Of a DNA stretch of 34,391 nucleotides, positions 7,889 through 16,588 are shown piece by piece. The notes under the pieces were generated by a model, which saw only the letters and a program-made list of their open reading frames with translations, was not told where the DNA came from and searched no databases. This DNA is from Microcystis sp. T1-4 (GTDB lineage Bacteria > Cyanobacteriota > Cyanobacteriia > Cyanobacteriales > Microcystaceae), in assembly GCF_000297435.1 (NCBI RefSeq), contig NZ_CAIP01000144.1:1-34391 (forward strand), read 5' to 3'. The position numbers were made by a program, and so were the translations under genes. Position 1 is the stretch's first letter. Each line of letters begins with the position of its first letter.

Positions 7889-9898
7889 TTAACCCTTGAT
7901 TAATTCGAGTAGTTGTGCTTCGGTTAGCTGAGTAATGCCCAATTCTAGGGCTTTTTCTAGCTTAGAACCCGCCGCTTCTCCTAGCACTAAATAATCGGTT
8001 TTTTTGCTGACAGAACCCGTCACTTTCCCCCCAGCTTTTTCGATTAATTCTTTCGCTTCCTCCCGTTTGAGAGTTGGTAAAGTGCCAGTAATCACAAAGG
8101 TTTTCCCTGCTAAAGTCGCTTTCGTGGTGGTGGTTTTTGCTGCTGCGGCCAATTGTAAACCGGCTGCCTGTAATTTAGCGACTAAATCCCGATTAGCGGC
8201 GATTCTAAACCAATCATAGACCGATTGAGCGATTTCTTCACCGATACCATAGACAGAGGCTAAATCAGTCACGCTGGCGTTAGCTAACTCCTCCACAGTC
8301 CGAAAACTTTCGGCGAGAATTTTGGCGTTAACGCTGCCCACATAGCGAATCCCTAGCCCATAAAGTACCTTCGACCAGCTTTGATTTTTGCTCTGATCGA
8401 TAGCTGTAATCAAATTTAAGGCTGATTTCTCGCCCATTCGGTCTAATTTGGCAATTTCCGTTTTTTCGAGGCTGTAGAGGTCAGAAATGGCGGTGACTAA
8501 TCCCTGTTCAATCAGCAAAATTACCACTTTTTCCCCTAATCCCCGAATATCGAGAGCATCGCGACTGGCCCAATGTACCACACTTCCCCGCAAAATCGCT
8601 GGACAGGAACTATTGACACAGCGCGTCACCGCTTCCCCCACCGGACGGACTAGGGGAGATTGACATTCAGGGCAATTAGTGGGCATCTGGAAGGGTACAG
8701 TCTGGCTAGGACGCAATTCTGGCAGTATTCTCACCACTTCCGGGATAATTTCCCCCGCTTTGCGGATAATTACCGTGTCACCGCTGCGGATATCCAATTC
8801 GGCCACTCGATCACTATTATGTAAAGTAGCCCTTTGTACGGTGGTCCCTGCAACCTGTACCGGTTCCATCACCGCCATGGGTGTGACTGCGCCGGTGCGT
8901 CCCACATTGACGATAATATCTTTAACTACCGTGGGGACTTCTTCGGCGGGATATTTTAAAGCGATGGCCCACCGGGGGAATTTTTGGGTGAATCCTAACC
9001 GATTTTGTCGCTGTAAATCGTTGATTTTGACTACGACACCATCGGTCATGTAGGCTAATTGATGACGTTTTTCTTGCCAATCTTGATAGTATTGCGCCAC
9101 TTCTTGCAGGGATGGACAGAGTTGACGGTGGGGATTAACCAGAAATCCCAGGGTTTCTAATCTATCTAAGGATTGCCATTGATTAGTGATATGGTTATCG
9201 TCTAAATGCAGGGTATAGGCAAAAAATTGTAAGCGTCTTTTATCAACTATTTTCGGATCTAATTGTCGTAGGGTTCCCGCTGCCGCATTGCGGGGATTAG
9301 CAAAGAGAGATTCTCCTTTTTCTTCTCTTTCTTGATTGATTTTATCGAAGGTATCGAGGGGTAAAAAAGCTTCGCCGCGCACTTCCACAATTGCCGGGGG
9401 ATTATCTATATTTAAGCGTAAAGGAATAGAGCGAATAGTCCGCACATTGGGGGTAATATCTTCGCCAGTGACTCCATCCCCTCTGGTAACACCTCTGACT
9501 AAAAAGCCGTTTTCGTAGGTTAAAGCTAATGCGGAACCATCGATTTTTAATTCACACACATATTCTGTGTCTTGGGTTTCATTTATATATCTTTGCCAAC
9601 GGCTGCCCCATTTATTTAATTCTTCGAGGTTAAAGGCATTTTCGAGACTATACAGGGGAATATTATGACGGACAGAAACGAATTGACTAGAGATTTTATC
9701 CCCGACTCTTTGGGTGGGACTATCGGGGGTGATTAATTGGGGATAACGCTTTTCTAGGTCTTCTAATTCCCGATAAAGTTGATCATAAACGCTATCGGGT
9801 ATAAAAGGATCATCAAGAACATAATAAGCATAACTGGCTCTTTGTAGTTCTGTTTTTAGTTGTTGGCAGCGTTGTTGGATTTCTAAGGGGATAGTCAT
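7889..9898 (-). CDS. ligA: NAD-dependent DNA ligase LigA
   Basis: Seals nicks in duplex DNA during replication and repair, using NAD as adenylate donor. Full length at 669 residues. Domain order: Ia (residues 1-70, with YYVLDDPFIPDSVYDQLYREL), adenylation domain with active-site lysine 118 in CELKIDG, OB fold (VGRTGAVTPMAVMEPV), four-cysteine zinc site (CPECQSPLVR...CVNSSCP), helix-hairpin-helix region, and a C-terminal BRCT domain (AGKTFVITGTLPTLKREEAKELIEKAGGKV). The intact motifs point to a working housekeeping ligase. Downstream of the Uma2 pair on the same strand, probably independently expressed. Confidence 0.97.
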   Translation of the reverse strand: MTIPLEIQQRCQQLKTELQRASYAYYVLDDPFIPDSVYDQLYRELEDLEKRYPQLITPDSPTQRVGDKISSQFVSVRHNIPLYSLENAFNLEELNKWGSRWQRYINETQDTEYVCELKIDGSALALTYENGFLVRGVTRGDGVTGEDITPNVRTIRSIPLRLNIDNPPAIVEVRGEAFLPLDTFDKINQEREEKGESLFANPRNAAAGTLRQLDPKIVDKRRLQFFAYTLHLDDNHITNQWQSLDRLETLGFLVNPHRQLCPSLQEVAQYYQDWQEKRHQLAYMTDGVVVKINDLQRQNRLGFTQKFPRWAIALKYPAEEVPTVVKDIIVNVGRTGAVTPMAVMEPVQVAGTTVQRATLHNSDRVAELDIRSGDTVIIRKAGEIIPEVVRILPELRPSQTVPFQMPTNCPECQSPLVRPVGEAVTRCVNSSCPAILRGSVVHWASRDALDIRGLGEKVVILLIEQGLVTAISDLYSLEKTEIAKLDRMGEKSALNLITAIDQSKNQSWSKVLYGLGIRYVGSVNAKILAESFRTVEELANASVTDLASVYGIGEEIAQSVYDWFRIAANRDLVAKLQAAGLQLAAAAKTTTTKATLAGKTFVITGTLPTLKREEAKELIEKAGGKVTGSVSKKTDYLVLGEAAGSKLEKALELGITQLTEAQLLELIKG

Positions 9899-9912
9899 AA
9901 TCGTTAATAATG

Positions 9913-10479
9913 CTACTGGGCAAAGACCATTTGAGGAGTTAATTGTAAATCGGGAAATGTCACCGATATTATCCTATCTTCCTGATTAAATTCTGCCAGT
10001 TCATAAAATCCCGAAATCAGGGTTAAAACTGATATTTTTACAGCAATAGGATCGATAATCCAGTATTCAGGAATGCCTCTTACCGCATATTCTGAACGCT
10101 TATAACGGTAGTCATCATCGGCATTACCGGGGCTAACAATTTCTACAACTAAGAGGGGAGGAAATTCAATCACTGCTGTGGTCATATTTCTAATCTCTTG
10201 ACATTGTTCAGCAGTTAAAATCATTAAGTCTGGAATTCTCGATTTAGCTTTATCGGTGCGAATTCCTACCGTAGCGGGCATAACTTTCCAAGTTAAATTT
10301 AATCTTTTAATTTCCGCTATTAAATAATCATAAAGAAAGGCAAGAATTAAAGCATGAAAGCCACTAGCGGGAGGCATGGAAATTAATTCTCCGTTAAATA
10401 ATTCGTACTTATTATCTGTGGAGTCCTGATAATTTAAATATTCTGCAAAGCTATATATTTTTTGTCGGGTAGCAATCAT
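9913..10479 (-). CDS. Uma2-family (DUF820) PD-(D/E)XK nuclease-like protein, copy 1
   Basis: 188 residues of the Uma2 / DUF820 family, which is greatly expanded in cyanobacteria and has a restriction-endonuclease-like fold. Recognisable core: SRIPDLMIL (PD aspartate), LLVVEIVSP (glutamate strand), then YRYKRSEYAVRGIPEYWIIDP (lysine and helix). The nuclease role is inferred from the fold; no biological function is established. It is a near duplicate of the next gene (10503-11066): identical over long stretches, but residues about 47-65 differ strongly (AFLYDYLIAEIKRLNLTWK against RYIFKLLEREIERLQLDWQ), suggesting gene conversion or diversifying selection on one patch. Confidence 0.8.
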   Translation of the reverse strand: MIATRQKIYSFAEYLNYQDSTDNKYELFNGELISMPPASGFHALILAFLYDYLIAEIKRLNLTWKVMPATVGIRTDKAKSRIPDLMILTAEQCQEIRNMTTAVIEFPPLLVVEIVSPGNADDDYRYKRSEYAVRGIPEYWIIDPIAVKISVLTLISGFYELAEFNQEDRIISVTFPDLQLTPQMVFAQ

Positions 10480-10502
10480 GATAACCTCCAGCCGAGATTT
10501 TA

Positions 10503-11066
10503 CTATTCAAAGACCATTTGAGGAGTTAATTTTAAATCGGGAAATGTCACCGATATTATCCTATCTTCCTGATTAAATTCTGCCAGTTCATAAAATCCCG
10601 AAATCAGGGTTAAAACTGATATTTTTAGGGACATAGGATCGATAATCCAGTATTCAGGAATGCCTCTTACCGCATATTCTGAACGTTTATAACGGTAGTC
10701 ATCATCGGCATTACTGGGGCTAACAATTTCTACAACTAAGAGGGGAGGAAATTCAATCACTGCTGTGGTCATATTTCTAATCTCTTGACATTGTTCGGCA
10801 GTTAAAATCATTAAGTCTGGGATTCTCGATTTAGCTTTATCGGTGCGAATTCCCACCGTAGCGGGCATAACTTGCCAGTCTAATTGTAGCCTCTCTATTT
10901 CCCTTTCTAACAGCTTAAATATATATCTAAGTATCAAAGCATGAAAGCCACTAGCGGGAGGCATGAAAATTAATTCTCCGTCAAATAATTCGTATTTATT
11001 ATCTGTGCAGTCCCGATAATTTAAATATTCTGTAAAGGTATATATTTTTTGTTGGGTAGCAACCAT
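10503..11066 (-). CDS. Uma2-family (DUF820) PD-(D/E)XK nuclease-like protein, copy 2
   Basis: 187-residue tandem paralogue of the gene at 9913-10479, with the same fold motifs (RIPDLMIL, LVVEIVSP, YRYKRSEYAVRGIPEYW). The 23-base gap to copy 1 and shared orientation suggest co-transcription. The two differ mainly in one patch near residues 47-65 and at MSLK versus IAVK near residue 145. A third, more distant Uma2 gene lies inside the CRISPR operon at 19004-19567. Confidence 0.8.
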   Translation of the reverse strand: MVATQQKIYTFTEYLNYRDCTDNKYELFDGELIFMPPASGFHALILRYIFKLLEREIERLQLDWQVMPATVGIRTDKAKSRIPDLMILTAEQCQEIRNMTTAVIEFPPLLVVEIVSPSNADDDYRYKRSEYAVRGIPEYWIIDPMSLKISVLTLISGFYELAEFNQEDRIISVTFPDLKLTPQMVFE

Positions 11067-11108
11067 AATAATCTCTAGAAAAAACTTAACTGAATCTCCT
11101 TAAGGGGG

Positions 11109-11168
11109 GTAGGGTTGATTCATGAATCAACCCTACCATGAATCAACCCTACCATGAATCAACCCTAG
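11109..11168. repeat. 28-bp palindrome followed by tandem repeats
   Basis: 11109-11136 is a perfect palindrome: GTAGGGTTGATTCA followed by its reverse complement. It continues as further direct repeats of CATGAATCAACCCTAC through 11168. The same palindrome, with one compensatory change per arm, forms spacer 4 of the CRISPR array (25121-25148). Confidence 0.9.
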
Positions 11169-11210
11169 GGTTAGGGGGGAACTGACAATTTTTAACACCT
11201 AGCTTTTTAC

Positions 11211-12530
11211 TTAAGATTCGATATCCTCAACTTTTTTAGGAACCGTTGCAGTTAAAACCTCATTTCCTGTGGCAGTAACTAACACATCATCTTCGATACG
11301 GATACCGATACCTCGCCATTTTTCTGGGACTTCCGGCTGTCCTTCAGCCGGTTTAATATCGGGGGCGATATAAATACCAGGTTCCACGGTTAAAACATGA
11401 CCGGGTTGCAAAGTTTGCCAAGTTTCTTCGTTAACTTTATAACCTCCCGCATCATGGACATCTAATCCTAACCAATGGCCGGTTCTGTGCATATAAAAAG
11501 GCTTATATTTTTCCTCTTTAATTATCTCATCAATATCGCCGACCAATAGCCCTAAATCTACTAATCCCTCCACAATTGTTCTGACGGCTGTGTCATGAAA
11601 AAGATTATAAGGATTACCAGTTTTTACCACGTCAATCGCCTTTAATTGCGCTTCCAGAACAATTTCATAGATAATTTTTTGTTCGGGGGTAAATTTACCA
11701 TTAACGGGAAAAGTGCGGGTAATATCACCGTTATAGTAATTGTAGGCACAACCAGCATCAATTAACAAAAGCTCATTTTCTTGTACTTGGCGATTATTGT
11801 TGATATAGTGCAGAATACAGGCATTAGCACCACTAGCAACAATAGAAGGATAAGCCGGACCCATACCCCCTTCTAGGCGAAAAGTATGCTCGATTTCCGC
11901 TTGAATTTGATACTCATAGTGACCAACTTTGGTAAATTCTCTGGCCCGATTATGTGCCTGTGCTGAAATAGCAGTTGCTTGGCGAATATTGTCCAATTCG
12001 GCCTCGGTTTTCAGTAAGCGCAAAGGATGGAGAATAAAATTAGTATCCTCTAAAGCAGTCGGTCCGGTGCCGCGACGGGGAAAAGTGGCGATTAATTTTT
12101 GCCAGTGATGGAGAACATTTGTATTAAAAGTTTTGTCCCGTCCGAGATGATAATAAATTCGTTCGGCTTTTTCGAGATATTGGGGTAATTTTTCGTCCAA
12201 TTCTTGGATAGAATAGGCCTCATCAGCAGCAAAAATCTCCTTTGCTCCTTCCACACCGTGGAGATAGCCGGTCCAGGTTTCTTTTTCGGGGTCTTTTGGC
12301 TGCACGAACAGGATAAACTGATGTTCGGGGTGATGGGGTGCTAAAACCGCCACCGCCTCCGGTTCATTAAATCCTGTCAGGTAAAAAAAGTCACTATCCT
12401 GACGATAGGTGTATTCTACGTCATTATGCATGACCGCCATGGGCGCACTGCGAAAAATTGCGGTTCCATGGCCGATTTTTTCCATTACCTGCTGACGACG
12501 GTGCTGAAACTCTCTGCGATCGATGCCCAT
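11211..12530 (-). CDS. pepP: Xaa-Pro aminopeptidase (aminopeptidase P, M24B)
   Basis: Removes N-terminal residues that precede proline; a dinuclear-metal pita-bread-fold enzyme in the cytoplasm. N-terminal AMP_N-type domain (RREFQHRRQQVMEKIG, DVEYTYRQDSDFFYLTGFNEPEA), then the M24 domain with metal ligands in LLIDAGCAYNYYNGDITRTFPV (two aspartates), HRTGHWLGLDVHD (histidine), LTVEPGIYI and IRIEDDVLVT (glutamates). I prefer the ATG at 12530 (439 residues, MGIDRREF), preceded by AGGA at good spacing, over the in-frame GTG at 12551. Divergent from the unknown gene at 12592. Confidence 0.93.
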   Translation of the reverse strand: MGIDRREFQHRRQQVMEKIGHGTAIFRSAPMAVMHNDVEYTYRQDSDFFYLTGFNEPEAVAVLAPHHPEHQFILFVQPKDPEKETWTGYLHGVEGAKEIFAADEAYSIQELDEKLPQYLEKAERIYYHLGRDKTFNTNVLHHWQKLIATFPRRGTGPTALEDTNFILHPLRLLKTEAELDNIRQATAISAQAHNRAREFTKVGHYEYQIQAEIEHTFRLEGGMGPAYPSIVASGANACILHYINNNRQVQENELLLIDAGCAYNYYNGDITRTFPVNGKFTPEQKIIYEIVLEAQLKAIDVVKTGNPYNLFHDTAVRTIVEGLVDLGLLVGDIDEIIKEEKYKPFYMHRTGHWLGLDVHDAGGYKVNEETWQTLQPGHVLTVEPGIYIAPDIKPAEGQPEVPEKWRGIGIRIEDDVLVTATGNEVLTATVPKKVEDIES

Positions 12531-12591
12531 AGATATTCCTAAAAATGTCACAATAAGTCTTAGAGTCTATTATCGCTAATCTTTTTAGTTT

Positions 12592-13056
12592 ATGACCCCT
12601 GAAGAACCGGATTTTTCCCAAGATATCATCGAAAGGCGCGAGTTTACCCTAGCAGATTTTATCGCTCAAGAGGGGGCGGATTTCCTCAAAGGGGAATCTC
12701 CCGTCCCCAAATTGGTGCAAGTTACCACAGAGATTAAACAATTTATTGCCGCTAATTTAGGGGATTCTTCGGGAGCTTTGCAGATAATTTTACAGCTTAT
12801 CGTCGATGAAGAATTAACAAAAGTCAGTCAAAATTTAGATAATCCCGTTCACGCTTTACGGTTAATCCTAGAAGAAATTTTAGACAATCAAGAATTCCTC
12901 TATGAATTAGTACACCGAGTCGATGTGAAATGGGGACAATTATACGGAGAACGTCCCTATTTTCAACAACCCAATCAAAAACCTCACCCTGAAGACGAAT
13001 ACACGCACAGTTCCGTCAGAGATAAGTTAGTCAGTTTATTACAGCAGTTATCCTAA
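12592..13056 (+). CDS. Conserved hypothetical acidic helical protein
   Basis: A 154-residue soluble protein I do not recognise as a named family. It is acidic and predicted mostly helical, with segments FTLADFIAQEGADFLKGE, VTTEIKQFIAANLGDSSGALQIIL and NPVHALRLILEEILDNQEFLYELVHRVDVKWGQLYGERPYF. There is no signal peptide or membrane segment. Divergent from pepP with a 61-base gap, so the two may share a control region. Codon use looks like the neighbouring housekeeping genes, and it is probably a conserved cyanobacterial gene. Confidence 0.75.
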   Translation: MTPEEPDFSQDIIERREFTLADFIAQEGADFLKGESPVPKLVQVTTEIKQFIAANLGDSSGALQIILQLIVDEELTKVSQNLDNPVHALRLILEEILDNQEFLYELVHRVDVKWGQLYGERPYFQQPNQKPHPEDEYTHSSVRDKLVSLLQQLS

Positions 13057-13262
13057 TGGTGAGATTAGGAAGTTTTCGTTTTGGGGAGACTCCGAGACTC
13101 CCAGACGATGACCGATCAAGGCATACCTTATCTTTATGAGAAACTCTATCTTTTAATTATTTCTCAATAAACAGAGACTAATAGGAGCGGCAAGGGGTGC
13201 ATCTCCTATTTGTGACTTTGGTGTCAACCTAAGCAATAAGCTTAATTATAAAGAGTAGCTGA

Positions 13263-13384
13263 TAAGTAGGTGGGTGGAATTAAATATAAAATGAACATAG
13301 GTTGGGTTGAAGCATAAAACCCAACGCCCGCATGGGTTACGCTACCGCTAACCCATCCTACAAATAATTGTGCCTACCTACTTA
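13263..13384. mobile_element. MITE-like element with imperfect terminal inverted repeats
   Basis: A 122-bp non-coding element. The left end TAAGTAGGTGGGTGGAATTA and the reverse complement of the right end (TAAGTAGGTAGGCACAATTA) match at most positions. The middle holds two hairpins: GTTGGGTTgaagcataAAACCCAAC and ATGGGTTAcgctaccgcTAACCCAT. There is no transposase gene, so it would depend on one elsewhere. Confidence 0.65.
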
Positions 13385-13790
13385 ATCCATTTGATGACGT
13401 AGGGGCGCACCGTGGTCAGTGAGTTTATCGAACTGCGAGCACCCAAATCCCCAAAAACCGCCCCAAAAAAACCCAAATACCCTGATGAACCGGATTATTG
13501 CTGGTGGCACAATTATTGCTGGCGGGCGAACGCAGTTCGCCCCTACAAAATCGACGCGCCTAAGGGCGGGAAAGAAAGGGAAAAAAGAGGAAAAGGGTTA
13601 CAGAGTCCCCCCGACACCGGACACCACCCGAAAACGGCCGTTGAAGTAGAAGTGGCTGCGGCTGTTGTGGCTGCCGCGGTAAGCGGAACGGCAGTCATAC
13701 GGAGCGGTTAAGTAGCTGGTTATAATTAAATTGAAGATGGATTTTGGGTTCGATCCCCCCTGCCCCCTTAATAAGCTATCCATTAGTCAG
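13385..13790. other. Repeat-rich non-coding stretch
   Basis: No credible gene. It holds a REP-like hairpin (13524-13542, arms GGGCGAAC/GTTCGCCC, repeated exactly at 26492-26510), a short direct repeat ATTATTGCTGG, and low-complexity purine sequence. The open frames here (for example 13412-13711) are biased, run through the hairpin and resemble no protein. Confidence 0.6.
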
Positions 13791-14194
13791 ATCTTTCTTA
13801 ACAAAAAGAGAAGAAACTTAAAAAAAGGGAAACCGATTGATAGGTATAGTTTTGAAAGAAGGAATCAAGGTTGGGGTAAGCAAAAAAATGGAGAAATGGG
13901 CAGCCCAAGAATTACAGTATGCAGAGCTAGGGGACACCAGAAGAAAGAAAAGATTAATCAGTATTGTGGAAAACTTGGCTGGGCATCTAGAACAATTATA
14001 TCATATATTTCGGCAAATCTAGCCGCCACCAGTGCCACATCTGATTTGGGGAATTCACCCTATTTTCAACCTTCAGCGGCGAGAATGATTGCTTCTCTTG
14101 GGGGTTTTTTCGCTAGAAAAGGTGCTGATGTTAAAACTATTTGAGCCATCTTGCACATTTTTCTCTTTTTGTCAAATTTTATGTTAAGAAAGAT
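13791..14194 (+). pseudogene. Internally deleted IS4-type (Tn5-like) insertion sequence
   Basis: A 404-bp remnant bounded by ATCTTTCTTAAC (13791-13802) and its exact complement GTTAAGAAAGAT (14183-14194); the match resumes inside as AACAAAAAGAGAA against TTCTCTTTTTGT with an offset. The left coding piece (about 13837-14020) reads MEKWAAQELQYAELGDTRRKKRLISIVENLAGH, the N-terminal DNA-binding segment of Tn5/IS4 transposases (W..EL..A.LGD.RR..RL). The right piece (about 14036-14143, another frame) reads NSPYFQPSAARMIASLGGFFARKGADVKTI, a typical C-terminal tail. The catalytic DDE core is missing, leaving a MITE-like derivative that needs a helper transposase. Confidence 0.75.
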
Positions 14195-14242
14195 GTAAAT
14201 AATCGATAGCTGGGGGTGAAGACCACGAATAAAGAAAAATAG

Positions 14243-14347
14243 TAAGTAGTCGTGCAAAATTAATTTCCTAGTGAAGATAGGCAAAAGGCAAGAGGCAAGA
14301 GGCAAGAGGTGGTTAGATATGTGTAATTAATTTTGCTTAGGTACTTA
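14243..14347. mobile_element. MITE-like element, copy A
   Basis: A 105-bp element. The left end is TAAGTA-GTCGT-GCAAAATTAATT; the right end read in reverse is TAAGTA-CCTAA-GCAAAATTAATT, an imperfect inverted repeat. The core holds tandem GGCAAGA units. Both ends recur in the same orientation at 25400-25562, with a different tandem-repeat core. Together the two copies bracket lapA, the cmr operon and the CRISPR array. Confidence 0.75.
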
Positions 14348-14420
14348 TTAATAGGGAGCTAACCAGGAAATTAGCCGACAAAACCTTAAAAAATCTTCTA
14401 CAAACATGGCGAGGACAAGC

Positions 14421-14693
14421 ATGAATACAATTAGTAATTTTTTAGCTAGTGCTATTGTCGGTGGTTGGATTATGACTATGGCAGTTTTTGCTATTCAAAA
14501 TATCCAACCGGTTTCTTTAAAGTTTCTACAATTTGAGTCAATTAAAGTACCCATAGGCATTTTATTGGCTTTTTCTTTGGCAATGGGATTTTTTATCGCT
14601 GCAATTATTCCCGCTTTTTTCAGAAAGTCAAAAAAATCTCCTCGCAGTCGCTTTTCTCCTCCACAATCGGGGTTAGACGAGTTGGATTTTTAA
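14421..14693 (+). CDS. LapA-domain (DUF1049) small inner-membrane protein
   Basis: A 90-residue protein with two hydrophobic helices (FLASAIVGGWIMTMAVFAIQN and VPIGILLAFSLAMGFFIAAIIPAFF) followed by a basic tail KSKKSPRSR, the layout of LapA-domain proteins. In cyanobacteria these are widespread; in E. coli LapA is linked to lipopolysaccharide assembly, but that function cannot be carried over with certainty. I chose the ATG at 14421, preceded by GCGAGGA at good spacing, rather than the ATG at 14406, which would put that ribosome site inside the gene. It lies between MITE copy A and the CRISPR locus, transcribed towards the effector pseudogene. Confidence 0.8.
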   Translation: MNTISNFLASAIVGGWIMTMAVFAIQNIQPVSLKFLQFESIKVPIGILLAFSLAMGFFIAAIIPAFFRKSKKSPRSRFSPPQSGLDELDF

Positions 14694-14855
14694 ATAGTCT
14701 TTTGACTGGCTAATTTATCGGCTCTCTTGGGTTTGGTGGGGAAAATGTATTCTAAGATACATCCCTGCCAGCGAGCGACTGTAACGAACCACAAAGACAC
14801 AAAGGACAGAAAGATTGATCGGTTCTACATAAGTTAAACTGATCACACAAAGAAT
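14690..14855. repeat. Dispersed repeat, copy 2, with a fragment of the small coiled-coil gene
   Basis: 14709-14855 matches 7599-7745. On the minus strand 14690-14762 reads CILEYIFPTKPKRADKLASQKTI then stop, closely matching CILEYILPTKAGRADILAKL at the start of the gene at 7400-7702. Only the beginning of that frame is present here, so it is a truncated duplicate. Confidence 0.6.
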
Positions 14856-15086
14856 AATACTAAATCCGTTGATTATAGGCTACATATCAGGACAGGCAAA
14901 AGGCAACAAGAGGAATAAATAATCAGTCTTTAATAAACGGATTTGGGATAAGAAGGCCATTTATCGGCAGCATCCGGGGTGCATCTCAATTTAGTCGAAA
15001 TATCTATAGGACATTTTGGGCGCACGCAATGCGCCCAAACCATGGTTGCGGTAATATTATTGTAGGTGCTAATTGCATTTTGTACT
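14856..15086. other. Non-coding stretch with a REP-like hairpin
   Basis: The stretch between the dispersed repeat and the effector pseudogene holds a REP-like hairpin at 15016-15038 (TTGGGCGCA, CGCAA loop, TGCGCCCAA). Nothing else is recognisable and no gene is seen. Confidence 0.6.
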
Positions 15087-16588
15087 TTAAACAACATTAT
15101 AATTTTTGATAGCTGTTCTGACTCTCTCATGAATAGAAGCAAATAAACTTCCTTGCCATAAATAATTAAATTTATTTTCTGTGATTAGATTGAGACAATT
15201 TAAAATTTGCTTTTCCCAGTCTTTTTGATTGTAAGTATCTTTTCCCCAAGCTTGATATAATTCCTTCTCACTAATACCTCCTAATTTATGAGATAATCGA
15301 TTTCTAAGATTACGCAATTCTTCAGAACCCCAAGCTTTTAAATCCTTAAAGTTTGCCTGGGGAGAAGTGAGAGCAATATACTTCTCTATTAATCTCTGTT
15401 GAGTAGGACTATCTAGCTTAATTTCAGGGACAGGATTGCCATTATTAACAAAAAGTTCTTTAAAAGCAGGATATTTATTCAACATAGATGATTGTCAAGA
15501 TGAATAAGTATATTTAGATTCAATTATATGCTCTTTAAACTCATACCTTAAGTATTCATAAATTAAGCCTTCTACAGCTCTAAACCTGTGAAGCATAGCC
15601 TCGGTTGTATTTGTTTGTTTTAGTCTAACTACTGCGGTATAAGCTTGTTGATAGGCCATCGACCAATATTGTTGATGCTGCTCTTTTTGTTGATTATTGA
15701 AACTAAAAGAAGCGGATTGAAAAAATCTTCAAATTGTCCTTGATTCCAGCTTACTCCAGATTTAATTAGAGCATAGGTTTCTTTCCATTTTTGTTTATTT
15801 TGTTCATAGTAAGGTTTAACTAAGTCCTGAAGACCAGCATAATCATAGAGTTCTAATAATTGTAGGGCTTGTTGTCGAGTGCGATCCCAAAGATAGTTAG
15901 TCCCTAAAAAAGGGACTGTGTAATCTGAAGAAATTCCCTTTTTCTTGTCATGAGGAGTGGGAATAAATTCATAGAATTTAATATCGTTTCCATAAGAACT
16001 CAATCCCGAAATTCTCCACGCTTCTGAAGTTTGCCCCACCCCACCTTTTAAGCACAATAAAATGGGTTGATCGGTTTGAGGTTTTATATTTTCTTTCCAT
16101 ACTTGTTGCCACCAACGGAACATTTCCTCGAAGTTAGAAGGGTTTTCATCATTTCTACCTATAGAGAAAATATTTACTACCAAATCAGAATTTAATTTAT
16201 TTAGTCAATACTTGATTAATTCTCCTGAGTAAAGACTATATTTTTCTCTTTCTTTTACTGTTTCATTTTGATCAGTTACTACTAAATAAACTTTTTCGAG
16301 ATCATTGATTTTATCTTCCAAAAGCTTACCCAGAATCACAGGTTTTACTTGATTGCCATAATATTGAACATTTTCCCAAAGGTATTGGGATATTTCTCGA
16401 AAAGATGATTTTTCGGTCAGAGCTAAATCAGACACCACTTCTATCTGTTCTCCGAGAATATAACCTTTCATACGATCATCGCCAATATTATACCAGTCAC
16501 CAGTGGTGACTTGAAACATTAAATCTCTGGTTCCGATCGTTGCGACTAAAATTAATTTTATGAGATTATAAAGGGAATATTTGAGCAA
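15087..16588 (-). pseudogene. Broken CARF-HEPN effector (Csx1/Csm6-like ring-nucleotide-activated RNase)
   Basis: Three consecutive frames make one ancestral protein of about 491 residues. The N-terminal part is a CARF Rossmann domain: KLILVATIGTRD, KVYLVVTDQ, VVNIFSIGRND, ILLCLKGGVGQTSEA. The C-terminal part is helical and ends with a HEPN motif RNRLSH (15288-15305), the Rx4H catalytic site of Csx1/Csm6 RNases. Lesions: an in-frame TGA at 16205-16207; a one-base loss in a T run (coding strand) at 15720-15725, after which the text resumes as QSASFSFNNQQKEQHQQYWS; and a second in-frame TGA at 15495-15497. The natural start (IKLILVATIG, four bases after the cmr6-cmr1 stop) reads ATA at 16559-16561; the only upstream ATG (16588) overlaps that gene by 23 bases. 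No lesion lies in the motif itself. Last gene of the cmr operon. Confidence 0.82.

Noticed and set aside
7670..7903. Plus-strand frames between the small gene and ligA, including text reading like RAFKLRTAYDPLGTPLDEIIRTYCLA in another frame
   Set aside because: Short, no start or ribosome site; perhaps a relic, but too little to annotate.
8679..9053. 124-residue frame opposite ligA
   Set aside because: Antisense shadow of a highly conserved gene; no independent support.
13412..13711. 99-residue plus-strand frame (and the overlapping one at 13419-13649)
   Set aside because: Runs through a REP hairpin, very Lys/Pro-rich, no resemblance to a protein family.
13598..13783. Minus-strand 61-residue frame with Gly-Ser repeats
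   Set aside because: Lies in repeat-rich non-coding DNA with no start signal.
15495..16207. TGA recoding (both internal stops of the CARF-HEPN frame are TGA)
   Set aside because: The frame also has a one-base shift and lost its start, other genes here use TGA as a normal stop, and no recoding element is visible. Decay is simpler.
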